A DNA stretch of 9,332 bases, from the NCBI GenBank assembly GCA_022563625.1, contig JADFNA010000042.1, positions 1-9,332 of the forward strand. The letters run 5' to 3'. A program made the position numbers and the translations under genes. Every line of letters starts with the position of its first letter. Within the stretch, counting starts at the first letter, position 1. Under the pieces are notes generated by a model that did not search any database, was not told the DNA's origin, and saw nothing but the letters and a program-made list of their open reading frames with translations. The stretch is from Candidatus Zixiibacteriota bacterium (GTDB lineage: Bacteria > Zixibacteria > MSB-5A5 > GN15 > JACZUZ01). Shown here one piece after another: positions 1 through 5,591 of this stretch.

Positions 1-1341
1 CCGGCTCAGGTTGACCCGCTGGCGAATGTTCTCTGAGTTTTCCGCTTTCTCATTGGAAGACAACTCATTGAATTTCACGGCCGGGACATTGATGTGAATA
101 TCAATCCTGTCCATCAGCGGCCCGGATATGCGTGACATGTACTTCTGAATCTGTCCGGAAGTGCAGTTACATGAATTGTTCGTATCACCGAAAAATCCGC
201 AGGGGCAGGGATTCATAGCCGCCACCAGCATCAAGCGGCAGGGATATGTCAGCGTGGTCAGGGCCCGTGAGAGCGTGACTGTCCCGTCCTCCATCGGCTG
301 CCTGAGCACCTCAAGCACATCGCGGCGGAATTCACCGACTTCATCCAGAAACAGCACCCCGTTATGCGCCAGAGACACGTCACCTGGCTTGGGTATTGAC
401 CCGCCGCCGATCAAGCCTGCGTTTGAGATTGTATGATGAGGCGCGCGAAATGGCCGGGTGGCGATCAGGGCCATCTCGTCCGGCAGCAGTCCGGCCACGG
501 AGTGAATTTTGGTGGTTTCAATCGCCTCAGCGAGGCTCATATCCGGCAGAATCGTGGGCAGCCTCCGCGCCAGCATGGTCTTGCCTGAACCCGGCGGTCC
601 AATCAAAATTATGTTATGTCCCCCGCAGGCGGCAACCTCCAGGGCGCGCTTGGCCCCCTGCTGGCCTTTGACCTCGCTGAAATCCACCGCGTATTCCCGG
701 CGCTTTGAAAACACCTCCTGTATGTCGATTTCAAAGGGTTTGATACTGGTCGTGTCTTCCAGAAATGAGACGACTTCGCGCAGTGTCGAAACAGGGTAAA
801 TCGGCGCATTCTGTGCCATGGCCGCCTCGCGCGCATTTTCTTTGGGGACCAACAGCCCCTTGATACCGGCTTTGCCGGGGCTTTTTTTCGCGCCATCGCC
901 GTAGCTATTTGCTCCGGCTCCATTTGCTCCTGAGCCGTTCGATGATGTGACATTCGGGAAATGGAGAGCCATCGGCAAAGCTCCGGGAATCGGACGAATT
1001 TGTCCATCAAGGGACAACTCACCGAGCAGCGCGTAATCCTCGAAACTGTCCCGCAAAATCTGGCCTGTGGCCGCCAGAATCCCGACTGCTATAGGCAAAT
1101 CGAAGGCCGCGCCCTCTTTGCGAATATTCGCCGGGGCCAAATTGACCGTGATACGCTTGCTGGGGAAAACGAAATCTGAGTTTTTGATCGCCGCCGTCAC
1201 TCGCTCTTTAGACTCGCGCACGGCGCCATCGGGCAGCCCGACTGTGCTAAAGCCCGGCAGTTGCTGCTGGATGTCTGTTTCTACTTCGACCGTATAGGCG
1301 TCAACGCCTTCAGTCGCCGCCGATAGAATTCTTGAATGCAT
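1..1341 (-). CDS. comM: ComM/YifB-family Mg-chelatase-like AAA+ ATPase, C-terminus cut by window edge
   Basis: Translating the minus strand from ATG at 1341 gives 447 codons with no stop up to base 1, so the last part of the protein (family members are about 500 residues) is outside the window. Residues 1-190 match the Lon-protease-like/ChlI domain that opens this family, with [18 protein letters not shown] near 31-48 and RITVNLAP at 63-70. The AAA+ core has Walker A GPPGSGKT at 248-255, Walker [11 protein letters not shown] at 329-338, and a cysteine group at C379, C381, C391 and C393 ([10 protein letters not shown] then CNC) typical of the family. ComM is a hexameric helicase that promotes branch migration of incoming DNA during natural transformation. 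A GGAG Shine-Dalgarno at 1347-1350 lies 5 nt upstream and supports the start. An unusual Gly/Ala/Asn/Ser-rich insertion occupies about residues 131-157. Family assignment is secure; a role in competence is inferred from the family only. Confidence 0.96.
   Translation of the reverse strand, partial: MHSRILSAATEGVDAYTVEVETDIQQQLPGFSTVGLPDGAVRESKERVTAAIKNSDFVFPSKRITVNLAPANIRKEGAAFDLPIAVGILAATGQILRDSFEDYALLGELSLDGQIRPIPGALPMALHFPNVTSSNGSGANGAGANSYGDGAKKSPGKAGIKGLLVPKENAREAAMAQNAPIYPVSTLREVVSFLEDTTSIKPFEIDIQEVFSKRREYAVDFSEVKGQQGAKRALEVAACGGHNIILIGPPGSGKTMLARRLPTILPDMSLAEAIETTKIHSVAGLLPDEMALIATRPFRAPHHTISNAGLIGGGSIPKPGDVSLAHNGVLFLDEVGEFRRDVLEVLRQPMEDGTVTLSRALTTLTYPCRLMLVAAMNPCPCGFFGDTNNSCNCTSGQIQKYMSRISGPLMDRIDIHINVPAVKFNELSSNEKAENSENIRQRVNLSR
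907..930 (-). repeat. Short direct repeat inside comM encoding a low-complexity insert
   Basis: On the minus strand the nonamer GGAGCAAAT occurs twice, separated by GGAGCC, so the coded peptide reads GANGAGAN. It lies within the extra linker (about residues 131-157 of ComM) between the [10 protein letters not shown] motif and the GLLVPKENA motif, which are normally joined by only a short segment. The repeat is a multiple of three and keeps the frame. It looks like a slippage-made linker expansion in a surface loop. Confidence 0.7.
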
Positions 1342-1380
1342 GTTTGCTCCATACTGTTAGGGTTGCCGCAAAAGAGTCCC

Positions 1381-1470
1381 GGGACTCCCGGAGCGCCGGA
1401 TGCGCCCGGCGCCACCGGTGCAACCGGTGCGCCCGATACGCCCGATTCGTTCAAAACGCCCGGCGCTCCG
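1381..1470. repeat. Period-9 collagen-like tandem repeat upstream of comM
   Basis: Ten successive 9-bp units of the form GGN GCN CCN run from 1381 to 1470. On the plus strand they read GTP, GAP, DAP, GAT, GAT, GAP, DTP, DSF, KTP and GAP. The first two bases of each triplet are conserved and the third varies. Because the unit is nearly self-complementary in codon structure, a minus-strand frame also reads a Gly-Ala-Pro pattern, so the base pattern alone does not show which strand, if either, is coding. The array ends 40 bases upstream of the comM start codon, in what should be its leader. Confidence 0.75.
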
Positions 1471-1497
1471 TGCCCCGAGATACAGCCCCCTTTTATT

Positions 1498-1521
1498 AGA
1501 TTTCATCCCGCAATGAAATCT
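1498..1521. repeat. Perfect 9-bp inverted repeat with 6-base loop
   Basis: AGATTTCAT is followed by the loop CCCGCA and then ATGAAATCT, an exact 9-bp stem. It lies about 160 bases upstream of comM on the minus strand. Neither flank has a T-run in the right place for an intrinsic terminator, so an operator or a leader hairpin is more likely than a terminator. The pairing is seen directly; function is unknown. Confidence 0.6.
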
Positions 1522-1752
1522 GGAGATACCCGGAAAAACCCCGGGAATCTCAGGAAAACATTCGCCACTAACAGGCGTCTGCTCCCCCGCGGGAGAGAAT
1601 ACACCCGGGGGACTGACAGAACCCGTCAGTGAATCTGTGTTTAATGTGAAGTTTGTGACGCCGGGAGACTGAGACGTGATAAATGACCTGTCGTGTGGAG
1701 GCGCAGTATTCGTGTTTGGTGGGATCGCGTGGGTCCCTCGCCCGAGGCGGAA

Positions 1753-1860
1753 TTAGAGCAGTTTGTCAAATTCCGCACCGATCGTGTCTTCGTAAAGCCG
1801 AAACCCAAGCGATTCGGCCAACTTTACTAACGATTGACGAGTTAGATATGACAATTTAGA
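1753..1860 (-). pseudogene. Possible remnant of a protein C-terminus (methyltransferase-like)
   Basis: Between an in-frame stop at 1861-1863 and a TAA at 1753-1755, the minus strand holds 35 sense codons whose last part reads SLVKLAESLGFRLYEDTIGA and then EFDKLL before the stop. The stretch around SLVKLAESLGF resembles the segment near the C-terminus of many class I SAM-dependent methyltransferases, where a helix of the type 'sLxxLaexaGF' precedes the last strands. There is no start codon context and the rest of the gene is absent, so this would be the tail of a lost gene. A plus-strand frame (1693-1830) across the same bases also looks protein-like, so the call is tentative. Confidence 0.3.
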
Positions 1861-1862
1861 TT
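1834..1862 (+). promoter_or_regulatory. Candidate sigma70-like promoter for the plus-strand gene
   Basis: TTGACG (1834-1839) is followed by a 17-base spacer and TAGATT (1857-1862). The -35 matches TTGACA at five of six positions and the -10 matches TATAAT at four. Transcription would begin near 1869, after the first ATG at 1863, so if this promoter is real translation should start at a later codon such as ATG 1920. It also overlaps the upstream end of the minus-strand remnant. Confidence 0.35.
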
Positions 1863-2765
1863 ATGCTCTCTATAATTGTGTCCGAGAGGTGCAGGCCTGA
1901 TCTGGCGCTGGACAGAACTATGGTTGAAAGCAGGGAAGTATGGCAATCCGGCAACCGAAAGATTCAACGCTGGTGGCCATTGAGCGCGGATGAGTTGTCG
2001 TCATCCGGCCAGCCGCGTTCATGGGACGCTGAATCCCTTAACGACTTGCTCTCGAAGTCTCCAGAGTCTTGTAATGATTTGCTCAAAATGGTGTACTATG
2101 GCTCCAGTGATGACCGTGAACTGGGTTTGTTCAAAGAATACCGCGACGCTTTTCACTTTCAAAAGAGACGGAACCTGATCTTAACTTCGGTGGTCGGAGG
2201 GTTCTTCTGCTTCAATATTGCGGTGGCCCTCAAGCCTGCGCGTATCTATTTGTTTGACGCCAATCCAATGCAACTGTTGTCATATACCCTTGTCCGGCGT
2301 GTAATTCTGGATAGCTCGGACAAGAATGATTTTCTGCGGCGGATTAGAAACAAGAGCTATGATATCAATTCCAACTGGGAAGATACGCTGAGGAAAAATC
2401 TGTCGATCAAACTGAAGTTAGACGAAGGGATTCAAAGCACAGAGACTCTGCCAGGGTTCAACAAAAGGCCGCTGGAGCGAAGCTGGCGCTACGCATTGAA
2501 TCGGTTTGAAAGACTGCAGGAAATACTCGCGAACACGCCCTGCTCACTTTTGATTGATGATACCCGCAACGAGAAGTTTGTCGATTTCCTGTTTTCTCTG
2601 CGTAATAACTGGATCTACCTGTCCAATGTGTGGGAACTGGCGCCGAGGCTGAGGCAAGAGAATAATCTGAAACCGCCTCCAGCCCCGGAAGTTGTTGATA
2701 GCGATCATATTATATCCTACAGCCGTCCGTATGTGATCCGGTTGCGGAAATTTCCAGCGGGCTGA
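1863..2765 (+). CDS. Orphan protein with a SAM-methyltransferase-like Rossmann pattern
   Basis: This is a 300-residue soluble protein with no signal peptide, in the only plus-strand gene of the window. I do not recognise a named family. Residues 105-124 (LILTSVVGGFFCFNIAVALK) followed by RIYLFDANPMQLL at 127-139 resemble motif I and the acidic strand-2 end of class I methyltransferases, and are also reminiscent of BtaA/DUF3419-type aminocarboxypropyl transferases, where a GG-rich loop precedes 'vDxNPxQ'. CSLLIDDTRNEKFVDFLF (227-244) and NNWIYLSNVWEL (248-259) could be strands 4 and 5. The glycine loop is degenerate (VVGGFF), so activity is uncertain. No good Shine-Dalgarno precedes ATG 1863; ATG 1920 is an alternative that fits the candidate promoter. 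Hand counts on four sample lines give about 44% GC, below the roughly 57% of comM, and with gene-poor flanks this suggests horizontal acquisition. Confidence 0.8.
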   Translation: MLSIIVSERCRPDLALDRTMVESREVWQSGNRKIQRWWPLSADELSSSGQPRSWDAESLNDLLSKSPESCNDLLKMVYYGSSDDRELGLFKEYRDAFHFQKRRNLILTSVVGGFFCFNIAVALKPARIYLFDANPMQLLSYTLVRRVILDSSDKNDFLRRIRNKSYDINSNWEDTLRKNLSIKLKLDEGIQSTETLPGFNKRPLERSWRYALNRFERLQEILANTPCSLLIDDTRNEKFVDFLFSLRNNWIYLSNVWELAPRLRQENNLKPPPAPEVVDSDHIISYSRPYVIRLRKFPAG

Positions 2766-3135
2766 CACACTTACAGCCAAGTTGGACAGCTGAAGTCCAG
2801 GACACGCCCCGGATCAAAGCTGAGTATCTGGATACGCTCAGCGGCGCTTTTAGCGCTACTGTGTCGCAATACAGCAAGTTCCGCTTAACAACACAAGAAC
2901 AAAACCCCTCACCACTTCTGAAAGCAGGGGGTTCTTATATAAATCCGGCAGAGCGCCACTCTCCCAAGCAGTCACCCGCGCAACTCAACTGCCTCTCGGG
3001 TCTCTCTGTCCCACGCCTGCGGGACTTCGGAACGCAGAACTGCATTTCTAAAAGCGGATTGAATGGGCAAACCGGGAGATTTGCCGCCCGCTACCAGGAC
3101 GAATGTTGGTAGCTCTTCTTCTCATTTTGTCGTTA
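2766..3135. other. Convergent spacer, no supported gene
   Basis: The plus-strand gene and the minus-strand lipoprotein gene both end here. A plus-strand frame at 2861-3112 begins at GTG, has no domain-like features and no clear ribosome binding site, and overlaps the terminator hairpin, so it is not called. The rest (2937-3135) shows no recognisable element. Confidence 0.6.
2895..2936. terminator. Candidate bidirectional intrinsic terminator between convergent genes
   Basis: AAGAAC (2895-2900) pairs with GTTCTT (2931-2936), and CCCCT (2905-2909) pairs with AGGGG (2926-2930). The two stems are separated by an AAAA bulge and close a 16-base loop. Read on the minus strand, the CCCCT/AGGGG stem is followed by TTTTGTTCTTGTGTT, a fair U-rich tail, so it best fits termination of the lipoprotein operon ending at 3136. 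Read on the plus strand it is followed by GTTCTTATAT and could also stop the 1863-2765 transcript. Confidence 0.45.
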
Positions 3136-3654
3136 TTATCCGCCTCCGACGAAGATTGATATTCGCATTGTGGTGTCACGGCTGTCAACGGGAGAGTCGC
3201 GGTTGAGTATCAGAGAGTCGACGGCCGGGAATAATTGGAACCCCCCTAAAGGCACATTGTTACTGTGCCCCTGCTGGATAATAATCGGATTTATGATAAA
3301 CACTGAATCCCCTGATTGAGTGAAATCCGCTGTCAGATCATTGAATCGCTGCACAGGGTTGGCCACGCTCAAATCGACTCTCAGGGTAAATTTGAGTTCC
3401 CCGCTCTGGTTCTCAAAAAAACGTATGGAGCTAAACTGGAATTGAGTTACCGGATTGACCGGATCAGTTCGATCAATCCAAGTGTACTGCCCTGAACGAG
3501 GACTGCTGGAAATCAAAGAAGGAATCAGGGGACTGACCGGATCATTTGAATTACCGCACGATCCGAGAACAAAACTGGCAACAAGACAAAAACCGAATAG
3601 TACCGGCGCGCCGAAAACAGGGGTTACTTTTCTTGGCAGGTAAGCGGGTCCCAT
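3136..3654 (-). CDS. Hypothetical lipoprotein A
   Basis: The protein has 172 residues. A positive N-terminus (PRKV, 7-10) is followed by a hydrophobic stretch and the lipobox VLGSC, with the modified cysteine at C33, so it should be lipid-anchored in the envelope. The mature part is rich in short alternating strands (GQYTWIDRT, LKFTLRVDLSV, SGDSVFIINPIIIQ, DTTMRISIFVGGG), which suggests a small beta-sandwich or barrel. I recognise no family. It starts 35 bases downstream of lipoprotein B (3690-4283) and is almost surely in the same transcript. The two share a general plan: lipobox, a 'GxY' strand soon after the anchor, a 'GDS' strand late in the chain, and a strand-rich acidic C-terminus. They may be distant paralogues. 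No strong Shine-Dalgarno precedes the ATG. Confidence 0.85.
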   Translation of the reverse strand: MGPAYLPRKVTPVFGAPVLFGFCLVASFVLGSCGNSNDPVSPLIPSLISSSPRSGQYTWIDRTDPVNPVTQFQFSSIRFFENQSGELKFTLRVDLSVANPVQRFNDLTADFTQSGDSVFIINPIIIQQGHSNNVPLGGFQLFPAVDSLILNRDSPVDSRDTTMRISIFVGGG

Positions 3655-3689
3655 CTAATCAGGATGATTCCATCAACCAGAAACGCTGA

Positions 3690-4283
3690 TTACTCGTCGG
3701 GGATAGACAGCACTTCAAGTCGGAAAACAGTTTCCCGATCAACATCAAAGCGTGTTTGCCTGAGTATGAGTGAGTCGCCGATTTCATTTTCATCGGGCGC
3801 ATCCGGAGGTTGTTTGAGTTTTATTTTTCCAAATCCTATCTCAATTGTTACACCGCCGCCAGGAGGATCAGTGAATGAGGATGGTACGATAGTCGGATCA
3901 CATACGCTGCCGGGGTCAGTAGGGCCTGGCGAGAGAAAAACCTTCTGGTCCCGGATAAACCATGTGCCAAGTGTAATATCGCAGAGAGTGGTAGTGTTGA
4001 CCGTAGCATCGACAGTGGTGTCAAGAATATGTGAGTATGTGCCCTCTTGCTCAGTCTTGTCGGCCCCTAGCCGAAACACAACTCTGACCGCCATGCTGTC
4101 TGTAATTCGCTCCCCGCCGCCGGTGGCGTTCTTGGTGATGAACAAGAAACCGCTGTACTCCCCTTCAATACCACGCGGCACGGGCAAAAGGATGTCATCT
4201 TTGCAAGAGTTTAGAGAAAGCCCAACGCACAGAATTGCCGCTCCGAGAAGAGCTGTTTTGTTTATTGAAGTGAACTTAACCAT
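3690..4283 (-). CDS. Hypothetical lipoprotein B, possibly lipocalin-like
   Basis: The longest frame begins at 4388, but the start is taken at ATG 4283, because AAGGA at 4290-4294 sits 6 bases upstream and the protein then opens directly with a lipoprotein signal: MVKFTSINKT, a hydrophobic core, and lipobox SLNSC with the anchor cysteine at C27. The product is 197 residues. The mature chain opens with an 'EGEYSGFLF' strand and continues with alternating strands (MAVRVVFRLG, GTWFIRDQKVFLSPG, VTIEIGFGKIKLKQ, DSLILRQTRFDV). That recalls small lipocalin-like envelope proteins but is not diagnostic. Two non-anchor cysteines, in TLCDIT and SVCDPT, could form a disulfide. A good promoter lies upstream at 4412-4440 and a 12-bp tandem repeat lies in the leader. 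Function is unknown. Confidence 0.88.
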   Translation of the reverse strand: MVKFTSINKTALLGAAILCVGLSLNSCKDDILLPVPRGIEGEYSGFLFITKNATGGGERITDSMAVRVVFRLGADKTEQEGTYSHILDTTVDATVNTTTLCDITLGTWFIRDQKVFLSPGPTDPGSVCDPTIVPSSFTDPPGGGVTIEIGFGKIKLKQPPDAPDENEIGDSLILRQTRFDVDRETVFRLEVLSIPDE

Positions 4284-4467
4284 TGATGGTCCTTCCGAGC
4301 GCCTTTGAATTCCAGTATGTGACTCTGACCGCGCCGGAGGGGAATACAGTGGCGAATACAGTGGCGAATACAGCGGCAATGTAATCACCTGATTCCGGGC
4401 CGCGGCCGCTGAATATATAATGACTGAAAGAGAAACTCAATACTTCCGCCCAATGTAACTGTTGCAT
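4276..4467 (-). CDS. Possible 63-aa leader ORF overlapping lipoprotein B start
   Basis: ATG at 4467 is preceded at 9 bases by GGAGG (4477-4481), the strongest Shine-Dalgarno-like sequence in this spacer. The frame starts MQQLHWAEVLSF, contains a hydrophobic stretch YIAAVFATVFATVF that is encoded by the 12-bp repeat and could span a membrane, and ends at TAA 4276-4278. It therefore overlaps the lipoprotein B start codon by 8 bases, as in translational coupling. Against it, the candidate promoter at 4412-4440 lies inside it, and a frame this short can arise by chance. No known family. Confidence 0.25.
   Translation of the reverse strand: MQQLHWAEVLSFSFSHYIFSGRGPESGDYIAAVFATVFATVFPSGAVRVTYWNSKALGRTING
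4342..4377. repeat. 12-bp tandem repeat, three copies, in the lipoprotein B leader
   Basis: GAATACAGTGGC occurs at 4342-4353 and 4354-4365, and as GAATACAGCGGC at 4366-4377. The array ends 58 bases upstream of the lipoprotein B start codon, between its candidate promoter and Shine-Dalgarno. On the minus strand it reads FATV units in the leader ORF, or LYSP units in the frame of lipoprotein B. The unit is a multiple of three, so copy changes would keep frame but alter leader length. Confidence 0.9.
4412..4440 (-). promoter_or_regulatory. Candidate sigma70-like promoter for the lipoprotein pair
   Basis: On the minus strand TTGAGT (4435-4440) and TATATT (4412-4417) are separated by exactly 17 bases. 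The -35 matches consensus at four of six positions and the -10 at five. Transcription would start near 4405, giving a leader of about 120 bases that contains the 12-bp repeat and the AAGGA ribosome binding site of lipoprotein B. Confidence 0.45.
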
Positions 4468-4505
4468 ACTCAATGACCTCCGAATTATCGGCCTGTCCAC
4501 CCTCC

Positions 4506-4545
4506 GGCCCGCCCCGGCCCGCCCCGGCCCGTCCCGGCCCGTCCC
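4506..4545. repeat. 10-bp GC-rich tandem repeat, four copies
   Basis: GGCCCGCCCC occurs twice (4506-4525), then GGCCCGTCCC twice (4526-4545), followed by a partial GGC. The minus strand is G-rich, with eight or more runs of three or four G, so it could form a G-quadruplex in DNA, or in RNA if transcribed leftward. The two variants lie in adjacent pairs, which suggests block duplication. Confidence 0.9.
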
Positions 4546-4791
4546 GGCATTGCAGTGGGACCAGCCAGACTTCTGAATACTACAACGCGAATCTCGGGCC
4601 AGAAGGATTCCCAACTGGTAAGCAAAGCCCAGAGTCCGGGGAGCTTTGTAAGTGGATCGTAATCGTATGCACACCAATAATTTAGACGAACTCGACCGAT
4701 ATTCTTTTTCTCACAAAATCCCTGGCGCCGGGAGTTCAGGAGCCTGACTCAGCGCATTTGTTGCTAATTCGCAGAGATTCATGCGCCGGAC

Positions 4792-4807
4792 TCGTAGAAG
4801 TCTACGA
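4792..4807. repeat. 16-base dyad
   Basis: TCGTAGAAGTCTACGA has 7-bp arms around a 2-base centre. A hairpin with a 2-base loop is unlikely, so the dyad is better read as a possible binding site for a dimeric regulator. It lies in the middle of the long spacer, far from any called start codon. Confidence 0.4.
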
Positions 4808-4860
4808 ACTACGATTCCGCTTGACAGATCCGAGGTCAGAAACGATATTCAATACGGGAG

Positions 4861-4949
4861 TTTACCACTCGCTGCCTCCTGCCCGGTGGGGATTACCCCC
4901 CTCGATCCCTTCCAACCGGCGGGACCGGTGGTAAATTCCTTTTTTTACC
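4861..4949. repeat. Nested and mutually exclusive inverted repeats
   Basis: TTTACCAC (4861-4868) is complementary to GTGGTAAA (4928-4935). Inside this span are two small hairpins, GGGG-ATTA-CCCC (4888-4899) and ACCGG-CGGGA-CCGGT (4915-4929). GGTAAA (4930-4935) can instead pair with TTTACC (4944-4949), which competes with the outer stem. The arrangement resembles a structured leader or downstream RNA with alternative folds, but no known riboswitch was recognised. Confidence 0.4.
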
Positions 4950-5022
4950 TGCCCGCTAGATTCCGTTACATCAGAGAGTTTATTCACGCCCGCAGGCTTA
5001 AGAGCGGGAGGTGGGAGCGAAA

Positions 5023-5550
5023 CTATTGCCGCTGCAGGGGAAAGCCTGCGCCGCCCCAGGCCAGTAACCCGCCTACGACATTGTAGGCATGAACATAGCC
5101 CGCCTCGCGCAGTTGGAGAGTCACTATTCCAGACCGTCGGCCGCTGCGGCAGAAACTATAAATGTATTTTTCTTTGTCCGCAGGCAATTCATCCAGGCGG
5201 CCGAGGACCTCTTCATAGGGAATAAGAGCGTATGTGTCCTCCACATGCGCCTCTTGAAACTCCTCTTCGGTACGCACATCCAGTAAAATAAAATCTTCGT
5301 TGCGATCAATCGCGGCTTTGAGTTCAACAACGGTGATTTCTGAGCTGGCTGATGGCGGCGTTACTTTCTGTTTTCCCGCGGGTTGTGATGTCTCGGAAGT
5401 GGAATCTGTCATTGTCAGGTCTGATTTTGTCGTGGATTCGGCGCTCTCCGAACTTTTCCGGCTGTCTGACCGGGACACCTCTTGCGAACAGCCTGTGGCC
5501 AGAACCGCCAGTAAAGTAAGCGTTAGGATGTACCCGCCGGTGAGTTTCAA
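5023..5550 (-). CDS. Lipid-anchored rhodanese-domain protein
   Basis: The longest open frame runs up to 5793 into the neighbouring gene. The first usable start past that gene that leads directly into a signal peptide is TTG at 5550, giving 175 residues: LKLTGGYILTLTLLAVLATG followed by the anchor cysteine C21 (lipobox LATGC). Residues 22-70 form a Ser/Thr/Glu/Lys-rich linker. A rhodanese domain fills about 71 to the end, with FILLDVRTEEEF, the active-site loop FCRSGRRSG carrying catalytic C134, and the closing YNVVGGLLAWGGAGFPL. Rhodanese domains carry a persulfide on the loop cysteine and move sulfur to acceptors or act in redox sensing; the substrate here is unknown. The lipid anchor places the domain outside the cytoplasm. 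The gene starts 85 bases after the NTF2-like lipoprotein gene, with a 9-bp GC repeat between them. The Shine-Dalgarno is weak. Confidence 0.9.
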   Translation of the reverse strand: MKLTGGYILTLTLLAVLATGCSQEVSRSDSRKSSESAESTTKSDLTMTDSTSETSQPAGKQKVTPPSASSEITVVELKAAIDRNEDFILLDVRTEEEFQEAHVEDTYALIPYEEVLGRLDELPADKEKYIYSFCRSGRRSGIVTLQLREAGYVHAYNVVGGLLAWGGAGFPLQRQ

Positions 5551-5591
5551 GCTATTCTCGCGCCGAATTGGCTGCCCGGATTGGCGCGAGA

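Larger units (their letters stand above)
1342..1862. other. Gene-free spacer between divergent comM and the plus-strand gene
   Basis: No convincing intact gene lies in these roughly 520 bases. The spacer holds a period-9 repeat (1381-1470), a perfect hairpin (1498-1521), a smaller dyad ACTGAC/GTCAGT (1612-1617 and 1625-1630), a short minus-strand frame that resembles a protein C-terminus (1753-1860), and a candidate promoter for the plus-strand gene (1834-1862). A plus-strand 98-codon frame starting at 1336 covers the repeat, but it lacks a ribosome binding site and overlaps the comM start. No tRNA, rRNA or CRISPR pattern was seen. Confidence 0.6.
4284..5022. other. Long spacer upstream of lipoprotein B
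   Basis: About 740 bases separate the rhodanese stop from the lipoprotein B start. The spacer holds a 12-bp repeat (4342-4377), a candidate promoter (4412-4440), a 10-bp GC repeat (4506-4545), a 16-base dyad (4792-4807) and a cluster of nested inverted repeats (4861-4949). A plus-strand 101-codon frame (4781-5086) overlaps the rhodanese 3' end and looks like a shadow. Apart from the low-confidence leader ORF, no gene is supported. Confidence 0.55.

Noticed and set aside
1336..1632. 98-codon plus-strand frame with collagen-like repeat as a gene
   Set aside because: It has no Shine-Dalgarno, it overlaps the well-supported comM start, and the residues after the repeat look random. The repeat is reported, not the gene.
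2861..3112. 83-codon plus-strand frame in the convergent spacer
   Set aside because: It begins at GTG, overlaps the candidate terminator and has no domain-like composition.
3664..4308. 214-codon plus-strand frame
   Set aside because: It is antisense to lipoprotein B, whose signal peptide, lipobox and strong Shine-Dalgarno support the minus strand.
4401..4410. GGCCGCGGCC palindrome near the promoter
   Set aside because: It is a short GC palindrome of a kind expected by chance in this composition. It overlaps the predicted transcript start but nothing supports a function.
4781..5086. 101-codon plus-strand frame in the long spacer
   Set aside because: It runs into the rhodanese 3' end, is very rich in Arg and Pro, and has no ribosome binding site.
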